From Gammaproteobacteria bacterium (GTDB lineage Bacteria > Pseudomonadota > Gammaproteobacteria > Steroidobacterales > Steroidobacteraceae), in contig VGUH01000014.1 in assembly GCA_016874295.1 (NCBI GenBank), positions 1-64,000 on the forward strand: a stretch of 64,000 nt of DNA, written 5' to 3'. Position 1 is the first letter of the stretch; each line of letters begins with the position of its first letter. The notes under the pieces were generated by a model. It was not told the origin of the DNA. It ran no database searches and was given only the letters and a program-made list of their open reading frames with translations. Shown one piece after another: positions 20,244 to 29,809 of the stretch. Position numbers and translations under genes: made by a program.

Positions 20244-21551
20244 TCAGGCCCGGCGGATCTCGGGCGCCGTGACCTGGGATTCGTCGCTGCGATAGACGAG
20301 GTAGGGCTTGCTGTCGCCCAGGATGACGATCTCGTCCACCACGACCTTGGCCACGTTCTTGAGCGACGGCAGGTCGTACATGATGTCGAGCAGCACGTTT
20401 TCGAGAATCGTCCTGAGGCCCCGGGCGCCGGTCTTGCGCTCCATTGCCTTGCGGGCGACCGCGCGCAGGCCGTCCTCGCGGATCTCGAGGTCGACATTCT
20501 CCATGTCGAACAGGCGCGCGTACTGCTTGGAAAGCGCGTTCCGTGGCTGGGTCAGGATGGTCACGAGGGCGTTCTCGTCCAGTTCCTCGAGGGTCGCGAC
20601 CACCGGCAGGCGGCCGACGAACTCCGGGATCAGTCCGAACTTGATGAGGTCCTCGGGCTCGACGTCCTTGAACAGATCGGCGCCCTGCGGGCGCTCCGAG
20701 GGAGCCCTGACCTCGGCCGCGAAGCCGATCCCGCCCCGGGAGCTGCGCTTCTCGATGATCTTCTCGAGGCCCGCGAATGCGCCGCCGCAGATGAACAGGA
20801 TGTTGCCCGTGTCGACCTGCAGGAACTCCTGCTGCGGATGCTTGCGGCCGCCCTGCGGCGGCACCGAGGCGATCGTGCCCTCGATCAGCTTGAGCAGCGC
20901 CTGCTGCACGCCCTCGCCCGACACGTCGCGGGTGATCGACGGGTTGTCCGACTTGCGTGAGATCTTGTCGATCTCGTCGATGTAGACGATGCCGGTCTGC
21001 GCCTTCTCGACGTCGTAGTCGCACTTCTGCAGCAGCTTCTGGATGATGTTCTCGACGTCCTCGCCGACGTAACCCGCCTCGGTGAGCGTGGTCGCATCCG
21101 CGATCGTGAATGGCACGTTCAGCAGCCGCGCGAGCGTCTCAGCCAGCAGCGTCTTGCCGCAGCCGGTCGGCCCGATCAGCAGGATGTTGCTCTTGGCGAG
21201 CTCGACCTCGTCCTTGTCGTGGCGATGCTTTTTGTCGCCCGGCCGGGCCTGGAGCCGCTTGTAGTGGTTGTAGACCGCCACCGCGAGGATCTTCTTGGCG
21301 CGGTCCTGCCCGATGACGTACTCGTCGAGGACCTTGCGGATCTCGTGGGGCTTCGGCAGGCGGTCGCGCGAGCGCTCCTGCTTTTCCTCGAGCTCCTCGC
21401 GGATGATGTCGTTGCAGAGCTCGACGCACTCGTCGCAGACGAACACCGAGGGACCGGCGATCAGCTTCCTGACCTCGTGCTGGCTCTTGCCGCAGAAGGA
21501 GCAGTACAGCAGCTTGCCGTCGTCGTGCTTGCCCCGCGTGTCATCAACCAT
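20244..21551 (-). CDS. clpX: ATP-dependent unfoldase ClpX
   Basis: AAA+ unfoldase that recognises substrates and feeds them to ClpP. The 435-residue protein has the N-terminal zinc-binding domain (CSFC at 17-20 and CDEC near 39-42), Walker [12 protein letters not shown], Walker [11 protein letters not shown], the pore loop GYVG in [12 protein letters not shown], and the ClpP-binding IGF loop ([10 protein letters not shown]). Length and motifs match the family closely. It lies between clpP and lon on the same strand. A candidate promoter is upstream at 21590-21618, so it need not depend on clpP read-through. Confidence 0.98.
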   Translation of the reverse strand: MVDDTRGKHDDGKLLYCSFCGKSQHEVRKLIAGPSVFVCDECVELCNDIIREELEEKQERSRDRLPKPHEIRKVLDEYVIGQDRAKKILAVAVYNHYKRLQARPGDKKHRHDKDEVELAKSNILLIGPTGCGKTLLAETLARLLNVPFTIADATTLTEAGYVGEDVENIIQKLLQKCDYDVEKAQTGIVYIDEIDKISRKSDNPSITRDVSGEGVQQALLKLIEGTIASVPPQGGRKHPQQEFLQVDTGNILFICGGAFAGLEKIIEKRSSRGGIGFAAEVRAPSERPQGADLFKDVEPEDLIKFGLIPEFVGRLPVVATLEELDENALVTILTQPRNALSKQYARLFDMENVDLEIREDGLRAVARKAMERKTGARGLRTILENVLLDIMYDLPSLKNVAKVVVDEIVILGDSKPYLVYRSDESQVTAPEIRRA

Positions 21552-21589
21552 GCGTCGCGCCCCTCGCCCGCTAGAAGGCCGGTTCCGGT

Positions 21590-21618
21590 TTTATAGCATG
21601 CCGGTCCCGGCCGGTAAA
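21590..21618 (-). promoter_or_regulatory. Candidate sigma-70-type promoter for clpX
   Basis: On the minus strand, TTTACC (21613-21618) and TATAAA (21590-21595) are separated by 17 bases, about 40 bases ahead of the clpX start. The -10 box is close to consensus, the -35 box weak. No clear heat-shock sigma-32 box is seen here. Offered as a candidate only. Confidence 0.4.
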
Positions 21619-21671
21619 TTCCTTTTCCAAGTCAAGTACTTGCATTTCCTATCTACAGCGGATCCTCACGC

Positions 21672-22304
21672 TCACTTGGCAGGTTCCGGCAGTTGCACCC
21701 GCTTGTCGAGGACCCCGTCCACGATTCCGTACTCGCGGGCCTGCTCGCCGCTCATGAAGTTGTCCCGGTCGGTATCCCTGCCGATCTTGTCGAGCGGCTG
21801 GCCGGTGTGGCGCGCGAGAATCTCGTTGAGCCTGCGACGCGAGTCAAGGATTTCGCGGGCATGGATTTCGACGTCGGTTGCCTGGCCGTGGAAGCCCCCG
21901 AGCGGCTGATGGACCATAACGCGCGAGTGCGGCAGCGCAAAACGCTTGCCTTTGGCGCCCGCCGCGAGCAGCACCGCTCCCATCGAGGCCGCCTGCCCCA
22001 CGCAGATCGTGCTGACGTCAGGCTTGATGAACTGCATCGTGTCGTAGATCGCCAGACCCGCGGTGACGGCGCCGCCCGGCGAATTGATGTAGAGGTGGAT
22101 GTCCTTGTCCGGGTTCTCGGACTCGAGGAACAGGAGCTGGGCGACCACCAGGTTCGCCATGTGGTCCTCGACCTCGCCGACGATGAACACCACGCGCTCC
22201 TTCAGGAGCCGCGAGTAGATGTCGTACGCACGCTCGCCGCGGGCGGTCTGCTCGACCACCATGGGAACGAGGTTCAGGGCCTTGGTTTCGATGCTGCCGC
22301 TCAC
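21672..22304 (-). CDS. clpP: ATP-dependent Clp protease proteolytic subunit
   Basis: Barrel-forming serine protease that works with ClpX (and ClpA, not in this window). The 210-residue protein has the catalytic triad Ser107 ([10 protein letters not shown]), His132 ([13 protein letters not shown]) and Asp181 ([13 protein letters not shown]). The start [19 protein letters not shown] contains the usual processing region and [13 protein letters not shown]. It follows tig with a 4-bp gap and precedes clpX, the conserved tig-clpP-clpX-lon order. Confidence 0.98.
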   Translation of the reverse strand: MSGSIETKALNLVPMVVEQTARGERAYDIYSRLLKERVVFIVGEVEDHMANLVVAQLLFLESENPDKDIHLYINSPGGAVTAGLAIYDTMQFIKPDVSTICVGQAASMGAVLLAAGAKGKRFALPHSRVMVHQPLGGFHGQATDVEIHAREILDSRRRLNEILARHTGQPLDKIGRDTDRDNFMSGEQAREYGIVDGVLDKRVQLPEPAK

Positions 22305-22308
22305 GTCA

Positions 22309-23628
22309 TCACCCCACTGCTTCGGACGCCGCGTCGGCCCCGAAGTTCATGATGTCCTTGAAGGTCGCCGCCTGGTCCCTGACGTCCGCGGTCGCGACCA
22401 CCCAGGCCACGGCCTGGTCCTCGAGCACCGACATCTGCAGCTGGCGCGTCGCCGCCTCGTCCTGCAGGTACTGCCGGCGCGCCTCGTCGGGATCGGTGTA
22501 GGTCGACACCAGCTCGTCCAGCCGGCTCTGAACCTGCGCCGCGTCCGGCTTTATGTTCGCCCTGCGGGCTACTTCGTTCAGCAGCAGCCCGAGCGCGACA
22601 CGGCGCTTCGCCGCGGGCTCGAAGTTCTCGCGCGGCGGCAGCTGGCGCGCGTCGCGCTGCCCGCTGCGGCGCAGGAGCGCGACCTGCATGTCGCGGATCT
22701 CGGCATCGACCAGCGACTTCGGCACGGCGATCGGGTTCGCCGCCAGCAGCTGGTCCATGACCTGGGCCTTGAGCCGTGACTGCACGGCCTGGGCGAGTTC
22801 GCGCTCCATGTTCTGGCGCACCTCGGCGCGCAGCGCCTCGATGCCGCCCTCGGCGACGCCGAAGGCTTCGCAGAACGCGGGGTCGACTTCCGGCAGGCTG
22901 CTCTCCTCGACCTTGTGCACGAGCGTCTCGAAGCGCGCCGTCTTGCCGGTGAGCGTCCGCGCCGGGTAGTCCTCCGGGAAGCGCAGGTCGAATTCGCGCT
23001 TCTCGCCCGGGGCGGAGCCCCTCAGCCCCTGCTCAAAGTCCGGCAGCAGCCTCCCGGCGCCGAGCACGATGACGTGGTTCTCGCTCTTGCCGCCTTCGAA
23101 CGGCGCGCCGTCGATCCGGCCCTCGAAGTCGATCGTGACGCGGTCGCCGTCACCGCAGCCGCGCGCGACCTCGGTCCAGTTCGGCCGCTGGCGGCGCAGG
23201 CTTTCGATCATGGCGTCCACGTCGCCCTCGCCGACCGCGGCGACCGGCCGCGTGAGCTTCAGCTTCGCCGGGTCGGCCAGCTCGAACTGCGGGTAGACCT
23301 CGAAGGTCGCGGTATAGCGCAGGCCGTCGGGCTCGCCGGTCTTCTGCGCCTCGATGCGCGGACCGCCGGCGGGCTGCAGTTTCTCCTGCCGAAGCGCCTC
23401 GGCAAAGGTCTCGCGGATCAGGTCGGAGACGACCTCGTCCTTGACCTGGGTGCCGTAATGCTTGCGCACGACGTGGATCGGCGCCTTGCCCGGACGAAAA
23501 CCCTTGATGCGCGCAGTGCGGCTCACCTTGAGCAGCCGCGCGTCGACCTGCTGGCGCACGCGGGTCGCGGGCACCGAGATTTCCATGCGGCGCTCGAGGC
23601 CCGGTAGCGTCTCCACTGAAACCATCAT
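22309..23628 (-). CDS. tig: Trigger factor (ribosome-associated chaperone)
   Basis: Chaperone and peptidyl-prolyl isomerase docked at the ribosomal exit tunnel. The 439-residue protein has the N-terminal ribosome-binding signature (KGFRPGKAP), the FKBP-type domain around residues 155-240 ([20 protein letters not shown]) and the helical C-terminal domain. Two adjacent ATGs (23628 and 23625) are possible; [12 protein letters not shown] is conserved from the second. It begins only 16 bases after the 3' end of tRNA-Leu, so its message is probably processed from a tRNA-containing transcript or has its promoter inside that gene. Confidence 0.97.
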   Translation of the reverse strand: MMVSVETLPGLERRMEISVPATRVRQQVDARLLKVSRTARIKGFRPGKAPIHVVRKHYGTQVKDEVVSDLIRETFAEALRQEKLQPAGGPRIEAQKTGEPDGLRYTATFEVYPQFELADPAKLKLTRPVAAVGEGDVDAMIESLRRQRPNWTEVARGCGDGDRVTIDFEGRIDGAPFEGGKSENHVIVLGAGRLLPDFEQGLRGSAPGEKREFDLRFPEDYPARTLTGKTARFETLVHKVEESSLPEVDPAFCEAFGVAEGGIEALRAEVRQNMERELAQAVQSRLKAQVMDQLLAANPIAVPKSLVDAEIRDMQVALLRRSGQRDARQLPPRENFEPAAKRRVALGLLLNEVARRANIKPDAAQVQSRLDELVSTYTDPDEARRQYLQDEAATRQLQMSVLEDQAVAWVVATADVRDQAATFKDIMNFGADAASEAVG

Positions 23629-23644
23629 CTGCCGCTCAACCTCG

Positions 23645-23729
23645 TGGTGCGAAAGGAGAGACTCGAACTCTCAAGGGTTTCCCCACCGGATCCTAAATCC
23701 GGCGCGTCTACCAGTTCCGCCACTTTCGC
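23645..23729 (-). tRNA. tRNA-Leu (TAG)
   Basis: 85-nt class II tRNA with a long variable arm and encoded CCA. Acceptor GCGAAAG/CTTTCGC, D-arm GGCGGAACTGGTAGACGC, anticodon loop TTTAGGA (anticodon TAG), T-loop GTTCGAGTC. It lies directly upstream of tig and downstream of the small membrane-protein gene. Confidence 0.96.
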
Positions 23730-23798
23730 ATCTGGAACCGGGCGACAGGCGGCGGCGACCCCCGCCGCGCCTCAGCCGATAATTATAGCGTAAGGGGC

Positions 23799-24095
23799 TC
23801 AGCCGGCCGGCGGCGGGCGCCGCCGGCGGCGCGCCAGGCGGGTGCGCAGGAAGGCAAGCAGGCTCGGCAGCACGAAGGCGGCGAGCACCGTAAGCGTCGC
23901 GGCGCCGCGCGGGGTCACGCGGCCCGCGTACGTCGCTAGGTAGAAGAAGACGATCGTCACGCCGGCGGCGAGGATCGCCCCGTACTTGAGCGCGGCCAGC
24001 GCCGACTCGACCGGCGTCGGGTCATCGTCGGGCGAAATGCCGCCCGGCCAGTGATAGGTCGGCTCGGGAATATCGCGGCGGGAATGGTGGGCCAT
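23799..24095 (-). CDS. Small predicted inner-membrane protein, function unknown
   Basis: 98-residue protein with a polar N-terminus (MAHHSRRDIPEPTYHWPGG), two predicted membrane helices (about residues 38-56, GAILAAGVTIVFFYLATYA, and 64-84) and an Arg-rich cytosolic tail. Composition and codon use look like a real gene. I do not recognise a named family. The ATG lies within the last 11 bases of the tRNA-Lys gene and no other usual start exists nearby, so the message would have to be an unprocessed transcript or be read leaderless after an altered cleavage. It sits inside a tRNA cluster with no conserved partner. Confidence 0.6.
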   Translation of the reverse strand: MAHHSRRDIPEPTYHWPGGISPDDDPTPVESALAALKYGAILAAGVTIVFFYLATYAGRVTPRGAATLTVLAAFVLPSLLAFLRTRLARRRRRPPPAG

Positions 24096-24160
24096 GTAGG
24101 ACTCGAACCTACAACCTACGGATTAAGAGTCCGGAGCTCTACCAATTGAGCTAATGGCCC
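24085..24160 (-). tRNA. tRNA-Lys (CTT)
   Basis: 76-nt cloverleaf with encoded CCA. Acceptor GGGCCAT/ATGGCCC, D-arm AGCTCAATTGGTAGAGC, anticodon loop CTCTTAA (anticodon CTT), T-loop GTTCGAGTC. Its last 11 bases overlap the apparent start of the downstream small membrane-protein gene. Confidence 0.97.
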
Positions 24161-24169
24161 TTGGCAAAT

Positions 24170-24246
24170 TGGGGCGAGCGACGGGATTCGAACCCGCGAC
24201 GGCCGGAATCACAATCCGGGGCTCTACCAGCTGAGCTACGCCCGCC
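24170..24246 (-). tRNA. tRNA-His (GTG)
   Basis: 77-nt cloverleaf counting the encoded G-1 that marks tRNA-His: an 8-bp acceptor GGCGGGCG pairs with CGCTCGCC (one G-T), then CCA. D-arm AGCTCAGCTGGTAGAGC, anticodon loop TTGTGAT (anticodon GTG), T-loop GTTCGAATC. Nine bases upstream of tRNA-Lys. Confidence 0.97.
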
Positions 24247-24293
24247 AACGTGGTCCGGCGAAATTATATAGGAAGGCCTCCCGGGACGCGTGC

Positions 24294-24370
24294 TGGTGCG
24301 CCCGGAGGGACTCGAACCCCCGACCGGCGGATTAGAAATCCGCTGCTCTATCCAGCTGAGCTACGGGCGC
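24294..24370 (-). tRNA. tRNA-Arg (TCT)
   Basis: 77-nt cloverleaf with encoded CCA. Acceptor GCGCCCG/CGGGCGC, D-arm AGCTCAGCTGGATAGAGC, anticodon loop TTTCTAA (anticodon TCT), T-loop GTTCGAGTC. Follows tRNA-Pro by 10 bases. Confidence 0.97.
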
Positions 24371-24380
24371 CCCGTTCAAA

Positions 24381-24457
24381 TGGTCGGGGCAGAGGGATTT
24401 GAACCCCCGACCCTCTGCTCCCAAAGCAGATGCGCTACCAGACTGCGCCATGCCCCG
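24381..24457 (-). tRNA. tRNA-Pro (TGG)
   Basis: 77-nt cloverleaf with encoded CCA. Acceptor CGGGGCA/TGCCCCG, D-arm GGCGCAGTCTGGTAGCGC, anticodon loop TTTGGGA (anticodon TGG), T-loop GTTCAAATC. First gene of the minus-strand cluster Pro-Arg-His-Lys-ORF-Leu-tig. I see no convincing promoter in the 170 bases upstream. Confidence 0.97.
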
Positions 24458-24631
24458 ACGGCCGTTCGCAGGATACGTGGATGGCAGCCGTCTGGGCAGG
24501 TGTTCGCGACAAACGTTGTGTTTTTTTTACAACGGGGGGAGCCCCATTTTCCAGCAGCAGCAGCGGAAGGCAAGTTAGCGGGCGTGGATTCGGCCTGCCA
24601 AAGCTGGCCTGTAGCAGTCGTATCCACATAA

Positions 24632-25901
24632 ATGGGGGACTTGAGCCCGACCCACGGGAAACCGCTCGCAAGGGCGATTCACCTCGCGATCGGCGGCGCG
24701 ATAAGCCTGTCGATCGTGCTGACGGCCCAGGCCATGCTCACCCAGGAATAGGAAGACATCGTGCTCGTCGGGTCGCGAAACAGGCATGGCAGCCAGTTCA
24801 AGGGCCCGGCGCCCGTATTGGCCGTCGATTGCGATGCGCTCGACACATCCGGTCATAACAATCTGCAGGAAGTCCTCGAGGCCTTGCCGATGACCGGCAA
24901 CGTCACGTTCTCGACGCGTGCCAACAATCAGCATCCAACCGCGAATGGCATCGCAGCGGTCAGCTTGCGTGGACTTGGCGCTGACGCGTGGTCGGACGCT
25001 TTGGCTGGTGTCGTCAATAACGTTCTGCGGAGGAATTTCGAGGGTCTCGAGATTGCCGGCAGCTATGGTGCGACGGCAGCCAGCGGCATGGATGAGTTGG
25101 CGGCCTCCGCCTTCCGGGGAACGGGCGATGACACGGGCAACGTGACCGTGATGTTCAACTAACTCTGGAACAGCACGCTAGGAAATGACGAAGTCCACGA
25201 AACCAGCATGACCGACTTCAGGTCGCGAGCCGGTTCAGATCGGCGATCGACCCGCAGCTTGCCGGGAATGATCCTCGTCGACGCGGGCTGCCGACCGAAA
25301 CTGTGGCTTTCGATCCAGCATGCCCTTTTGATCGCCCCGAGCTGGCAGCTGGAATTTGCCGACATGATTACTCGCCCGACAGCGCGTCGTTTCTGGGATC
25401 TGAGCGCGCGTGCTTGCCGCTGCTCGGCTTCAGGTATATCGCCGACGACATCGAGGTTTTTTGCCGAAATCGCAGTCCAGCAAAACAATTCCATTGCGCG
25501 ACTGCGCACGGTCGATGTCGGCCCGAAGTTGCTCGACACGCGACCTGGGGGATGAATACGAGTAAGGGGGTGATCGCTTCACCGTGGAAGGCGACCATAC
25601 GGTTGGTGACCTTGGTGCCAGTGCACGGGTATTTAGCGTCGGAGGCTTCCAGGACTTCCGCGTGCTGCCAGCGGCGGCGGGAAACGCGACGCGCACGGTT
25701 GGCTCGTTCGCGACCACCAACCTTGAGTTCACCTATGAAGGCATTTCAAGTACTGTGCACACCCAGTCGATCGACAACGGATTCGACGAGAAGATGCCAT
25801 TCGCGATTGGCGACGGATACGGCGACGAGTTCGGCTACGCGTCCAGCCAGCACTACCCACGCGGTCACTTCCGGGCCTTCAAGACGATGTTTCGGTTCTG
25901 A
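24632..25901 (+). pseudogene. TonB-dependent receptor, decayed
   Basis: Remnant of an outer-membrane TonB-dependent receptor of the type common in Xanthomonadales and Caulobacterales. The ATG at 24632 opens a signal peptide (HLAIGGAISLSIVLTAQAM), then a TAG at 24749-24751 interrupts it. The same frame continues with the plug domain (EDIVLVGSRNRHG, GHNNLQEVLEALP, VSLRGLGAD) but jumps to DALAGVVNNVLRRNFEG, missing about 40 plug residues. It stops at 25162. Barrel pieces follow in other frames (DPACPFDRPELAAGICRHDY, then FAEIAVQQNNSIARL), ending with the C-terminal [20 protein letters not shown] and a final Phe (AFKTMFRF). A full receptor needs about 900-1000 residues; only some 420 codons remain. 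GC is visibly lower than in neighbouring genes. Confidence 0.9.
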
Positions 25902-25927
25902 CGGTTGCGGCCGTGAGGCTGCAGGGA

Positions 25928-25950
25928 GGGGCGCATCGGCGCCCCCTTTA
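25928..25950 (+). terminator. Terminator-like hairpin after the receptor pseudogene
   Basis: Stem GGGGCGC/GCGCCCC with an ATCG loop followed by CTTTATT on the + strand, 26 bases after the receptor stop and 29 bases before the folD start. It probably ended the receptor transcript, so folD likely has its own promoter or depends on read-through. Confidence 0.6.
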
Positions 25951-25978
25951 TTGCGTGCCACGTGAAGGAATTCTTGCC

Positions 25979-26830
25979 ATGACAGCGAAAATCATCGACG
26001 GCAAACGGATCGCGGAAGAATTCAGGCGCGAGGTGCGCAAGGGCACGGACGCGCTGGCGGCCCGGGGAAGGCGACGGCCCGGTCTTGCGGTCGTGATGGT
26101 CGGCGACCACGCCGCCTCGGCGGTCTACGTGCGCAACAAGCGGCGCGCCTGCGAGGAGACGGGCATCGCCTCTGTTGCCCACGACCTTCCCGCCTCGACG
26201 TCCGAGGCCGACCTGCTGGCCTTGATCGACCGCCTGAACGCGGATTCCGCGATCGACGGCATCCTGGTGCAACTGCCGCTGCCCGCCCATATCGGGTCGA
26301 CCGCGGTTTTGGAGCGCATCGACCCGGCCAAGGACGTGGACGGCTTCCATGCGTACAACGTCGGCCGGCTCGCGCAGGGCACGCCTGTGATGCGGCCCTG
26401 CACGCCCTACGGGATGATCCTGATGCTCGAGCGCGAGGGCATCGACGTGCGGGGCAAGGACGCGGTGATCGTCGGGCGAAGCAACATCGTCGGCCGCCCG
26501 ATGGCGCTCGAGCTGCTCATCAAGGCGGCCACCGTCACGGTCTGCCACAGCCAGACGAAGGACCTTGCGCGCCACGTCGGCGCGGCAGAGATCCTTGTAG
26601 CGGCCATCGGCAAGCCACGCTTCGTGCCAGGAAGCTGGGTCCGGCCCGGCGCCATCGTCCTTGACGTCGGCATCAACCGCCTGCCGGACGGCAAGCTGGT
26701 CGGCGACGTCGACTACGAAGGGGCGGCGGAGCGCGCCGGGTGGATCACGCCCGTACCCGGTGGCGTCGGCCCGATGACCATCGCCGCGCTCATGAAGAAC
26801 ACCCTCGAGTCCTGCCTGCGGCGGAAGTGA
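25979..26830 (+). CDS. folD: Methylenetetrahydrofolate dehydrogenase/cyclohydrolase
   Basis: Bifunctional enzyme interconverting 5,10-methylene-, methenyl- and 10-formyl-tetrahydrofolate. The 283-residue protein has the catalytic Tyr-X3-Lys in [48 protein letters not shown], the NADP loop [14 protein letters not shown] and the C-terminal [20 protein letters not shown]. The ATG at 25979 has GAAGGAA upstream and fits the family start; earlier in-frame codons belong to the pseudogene trailer. It is convergent with cysS, with a family 2 palindrome between. Confidence 0.96.
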   Translation: MTAKIIDGKRIAEEFRREVRKGTDALAARGRRRPGLAVVMVGDHAASAVYVRNKRRACEETGIASVAHDLPASTSEADLLALIDRLNADSAIDGILVQLPLPAHIGSTAVLERIDPAKDVDGFHAYNVGRLAQGTPVMRPCTPYGMILMLEREGIDVRGKDAVIVGRSNIVGRPMALELLIKAATVTVCHSQTKDLARHVGAAEILVAAIGKPRFVPGSWVRPGAIVLDVGINRLPDGKLVGDVDYEGAAERAGWITPVPGGVGPMTIAALMKNTLESCLRRK

Positions 26831-26840
26831 TCGAACTGAG

Positions 26841-26901
26841 GGTGCCGGGTCGCACTTATCGCACTTATTGGCAATAAGTGCGATAAGTGCGACCCGGCAC
26901 C
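26841..26901. repeat. Family 2 palindrome, copy B
   Basis: Arms 26841-26870 and 26872-26901 are perfectly complementary over 30 bp around a single central G. The sequence equals copy A up to the apex (TTATTG G CAATAA instead of TTATTGC TTTG GCAATAA). The preceding CTGAG also matches copy A, but the matching right end is replaced by the cysS stop, one base further on. It separates the convergent folD and cysS stops. Confidence 0.93.
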
Positions 26902-26902
26902 G

Positions 26903-28312
26903 TCACTTCCGGCGCCAGGTGGTGCCGGCGGGTCCGTCCTCGAGCAGGATCCCGGCGGCAGCGAGTTCGTCGCGGATGCGGTCGGACTCGGCGAAGTTCT
27001 TGGTGCGGCGCGCTTCAAGGCGGGCGGCGACGCGCCGTTCGATCTCGGGCGGATCCAGGCCGCCGGTCGCCGCCGTCGTCTCGCCGCCAAGCTGTGAAGG
27101 CGCCGCCAGCCATGCCGCTGCCGGGTGCGCGAGCAGCCCCAGCAGCCCGCCGAGCTGCCTGAGCTCGGCGGCGAGCGCCGCAGCCCGCGACCCGTCGCCA
27201 GCCGATTTCGCGACGTTCAGCTCGCGTGCCGCCGTTTGCAGCGCAGCGATCGCCCCGGGCGTATTGAAGTCGTCGTCCATCGCCTCCGCGAACGCACGCG
27301 TGGCCGCGCCGGCCACCACGCGGGGCGCCGGCTCCACGTCGCGCAGGGCGACGTACAGCCGCTGCAGGGCGGCGTCCGCCTGCCGCAGGTTGTCATCCGA
27401 GTAGTTGACCGGCGCGCGGTAGTGCGACGCGAGCAGGAAGGCGCGCAGCACCTCCGGCCGGAGGCGCGGCAGCACCTCGCGCACGGTGAAAAAGTTGCCG
27501 AGCGACTTCGACATCTTCTCGTCGTCCACGCGCACGAATCCGTTGTGCATCCACAGGGTCGCGAACGGCGCGTCGCAGGCCGCGCAGCTCTGGGCGATCT
27601 CGTTCTCGTGATGCGGGAACTTGAGGTCCATGCCGCCGCCGTGGATGTCGAACGCGGGGCCGAGGAGCGCGACTGCCATTGCCGAACACTCGATGTGCCA
27701 GCCGGGCCGGCCCATGCCCCAGGGCGAGTCCCAGGCGGGCTCGCCGGGCTTGGCGCGCTTCCACAGCACGAAGTCGAGCGGGTCGCGCTTCGCCTCGTCG
27801 ACCTCGACGCGCGCGCCGGCGCGCAGGTCCTCGAGCTTCTTGCCGGACAGCCGGCCGTACTTCGCGAAACGCGCCACCGCGTAGAACACGTCGCCGTCGG
27901 CGCCGACGTAGGCGTAGCCGCGCTCGACCAGGCGCGCAATCATCGCGACGATTTCCGGGATGTAGCCGGTCGCGCGCGGCTCCCGGTCCGGCTTCTCGAT
28001 CCCGAGCGCGGCGAAGTCCTCGTCCATCGCCGCGATGAAGCGCGCGGTCAGCGCCTCGAAGGGCTCGCCGCGCTCGCGCGCGCGGGCCAGGATCTTGTCG
28101 TCGATATCGGTGATGTTGCGCACGTAGGTGACGCGATAGCCCGAGGCGCGCAGCCAGCGGCGCACGACGTCGAAGGCGATCTGCGAGCGGGCGTGGCCGA
28201 CGTGCACGTGGTCGTAGACCGTGATGCCGCAGACGTACATGCGCGCATGTCCGCGCTCAATCGGCTCGAACGGCTCCTTGCGGCCGGTCAGCGAGTTGTG
28301 GATGCGCAGCAT
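26903..28312 (-). CDS. cysS: Cysteinyl-tRNA synthetase
   Basis: Charges tRNA-Cys. The 469-residue class I synthetase has the zinc ligand Cys28 in [17 protein letters not shown], which also contains the HIGH-type motif (HVGH), further zinc ligands in WHIECSAMA and [11 protein letters not shown], and KMSKS in [12 protein letters not shown]. The C-terminal DALR-like domain and zinc-less tail are of normal length. It follows gltX on the minus strand with a 4-bp gap, so the two synthetases are likely co-transcribed. Its stop abuts a family 2 palindrome. Confidence 0.97.
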   Translation of the reverse strand: MLRIHNSLTGRKEPFEPIERGHARMYVCGITVYDHVHVGHARSQIAFDVVRRWLRASGYRVTYVRNITDIDDKILARARERGEPFEALTARFIAAMDEDFAALGIEKPDREPRATGYIPEIVAMIARLVERGYAYVGADGDVFYAVARFAKYGRLSGKKLEDLRAGARVEVDEAKRDPLDFVLWKRAKPGEPAWDSPWGMGRPGWHIECSAMAVALLGPAFDIHGGGMDLKFPHHENEIAQSCAACDAPFATLWMHNGFVRVDDEKMSKSLGNFFTVREVLPRLRPEVLRAFLLASHYRAPVNYSDDNLRQADAALQRLYVALRDVEPAPRVVAGAATRAFAEAMDDDFNTPGAIAALQTAARELNVAKSAGDGSRAAALAAELRQLGGLLGLLAHPAAAWLAAPSQLGGETTAATGGLDPPEIERRVAARLEARRTKNFAESDRIRDELAAAGILLEDGPAGTTWRRK

Positions 28313-28316
28313 CGGC

Positions 28317-29735
28317 TCAACCGCGTCCCAGGCGCGCGGCGCCGGCGAGCCGGTCGCGCACCAGCGACTGCGGGATCGCCGCGAGCAGGGCCGCGAGCTC
28401 CGGCCCGTCGTGCCGGCCGGTCAGCGCGCAGCGCAGCGGCATGTAAAGCGCCTTTCCCTTGCGGCCGGTGCTGCGCTTGAGCACGTCCGCGAGCGCCGCA
28501 AGGTCGCCGCCGGTCTCGGCGTATCCGGCGAGGGCGGCATCGAAGAACGCGGGCCCCGCTTCGCTGATCGCCTGCGCCGCGTCGGGCGCGAGCGGCGGCA
28601 GCGCGCCGCCGAGCACCGCGAGCCAGTCGCGCGCGTCGCCCGGCAGCAGCACGTTGCCTTTCAGCAGGGCGGCGACCGAGGCGCGGCGCTCGCCGTCCCA
28701 GTCCGCAGGCAGTTCGGCGGCGAGCCACCGGGCCGCGGCAGCGCCGTCCAGGCGCAGCACTGCCTCGCGCTGCCAGTGATCGAGCTGGGCCGCGTCGAAG
28801 TGCGCCGGCGCGCGCCCGAGGCGGCCGGCGTCGAAGTGCCGCGGCATTTCCGCAAGATCGAGCCAGCCGTCCGGGGCCCCGTGGTGGCCGAGCCGCAGCA
28901 GGTAGTTGGCCAGCGCCGCGGGCAGGTAACCGCGCTCCCGCAGTTGCGACAGCGTGACGCTGCCGCGGCGCTTGGACTGCGGCGCGCCGCTCGCGTCGAG
29001 CAGCAGCGGCAGGTGGCCGTAGCGCGGCGTCGGGAGGCCGAGGGCACGCAGCAGCAGGAGCTGGCGCGGCGTGTTCGCGAGGTGGTCGTCACCGCGCAGC
29101 ACGTCGGTCACGCCCATCAGCGCGTCGTCGACCGCATTGCAGAAGAAGAACACGGCGCCGCCGTCCGCGCGCCGCACCAGGAAGTCGCCGAGCGTCGCGG
29201 CCTCGATCGCCTGCGGGCCGCGCACCCGGTCGTCGAAACGCAGCGTCTCCGCTCCCGGCACGGCAAATCGCAGGGCAGGCGTCCGCCCTTCGCGCTCGCG
29301 CGCGGCGCGCGCGGCGGCATCCAGCGCGCGGCAGATCCCTGGGTAGCGCGGTGGCTGACCGGCGGCGAGCTGCGTGCGGCGCGCCACCTCGAGCTCGGCG
29401 GGCGTGCAGTAGCAGGGATAGGCTTGGCCCTCGCGTTCGAGCTGCGCGAACAGGCGGGCATACAAAGCGCCGCGCTCCGACTGCCGGTACGGGCCGCGCC
29501 CGTCGTCGCGCCCCGGGCCAGCGTCCCAGCCGATGCCGAGCCATTCGAGCTCGGCCAGCTGCGTGGCGACGTGCTGCTCGCTGCCGCGCTCGCGGTCCGT
29601 GTCCTCGATGCGCAGCAGGAAGCGCCCGCCGCGCGCCCTCGCCAGCAGGAAACTGAACAGCGCCGTGCGGGCGTTGCCCGGGTGCAGGGCGCCCGTGGGA
29701 CTCGGCGCGAAGCGCGTGACGACGGCGGGTTCCAT
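28317..29735 (-). CDS. gltX: Glutamyl-tRNA synthetase
   Basis: Charges tRNA-Glu (and possibly tRNA-Gln in a non-discriminating form). The 472-residue class I enzyme has the HIGH region as [16 protein letters not shown] (HPGN variant) and a KMSKS region [10 protein letters not shown], where the usual KLSKR is QSKR. Zinc-like CYCTPAELE is present. [19 protein letters not shown] is typical. The length fits the family; the variant motifs deserve note but lie within what GluRS enzymes tolerate. A second glutamyl/glutaminyl synthetase elsewhere in the genome cannot be excluded. Divergent from the cyclophilin gene. Confidence 0.93.
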   Translation of the reverse strand: MEPAVVTRFAPSPTGALHPGNARTALFSFLLARARGGRFLLRIEDTDRERGSEQHVATQLAELEWLGIGWDAGPGRDDGRGPYRQSERGALYARLFAQLEREGQAYPCYCTPAELEVARRTQLAAGQPPRYPGICRALDAAARAAREREGRTPALRFAVPGAETLRFDDRVRGPQAIEAATLGDFLVRRADGGAVFFFCNAVDDALMGVTDVLRGDDHLANTPRQLLLLRALGLPTPRYGHLPLLLDASGAPQSKRRGSVTLSQLRERGYLPAALANYLLRLGHHGAPDGWLDLAEMPRHFDAGRLGRAPAHFDAAQLDHWQREAVLRLDGAAAARWLAAELPADWDGERRASVAALLKGNVLLPGDARDWLAVLGGALPPLAPDAAQAISEAGPAFFDAALAGYAETGGDLAALADVLKRSTGRKGKALYMPLRCALTGRHDGPELAALLAAIPQSLVRDRLAGAARLGRG

Positions 29736-29809
29736 CGCGCCACAGTCTACGGGATCGGGCGTGCCGCCTCACGCGGAAGGTAGGCTAAAATCGCGGCGAG
29801 GAGACCCAC

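Noticed and set aside
24514-24534. Hairpin CGTTGT/ACAACG with eight T as a terminator
   Set aside because: The T-run is in the loop, not after the stem, so it does not fit a Rho-independent terminator on either strand.
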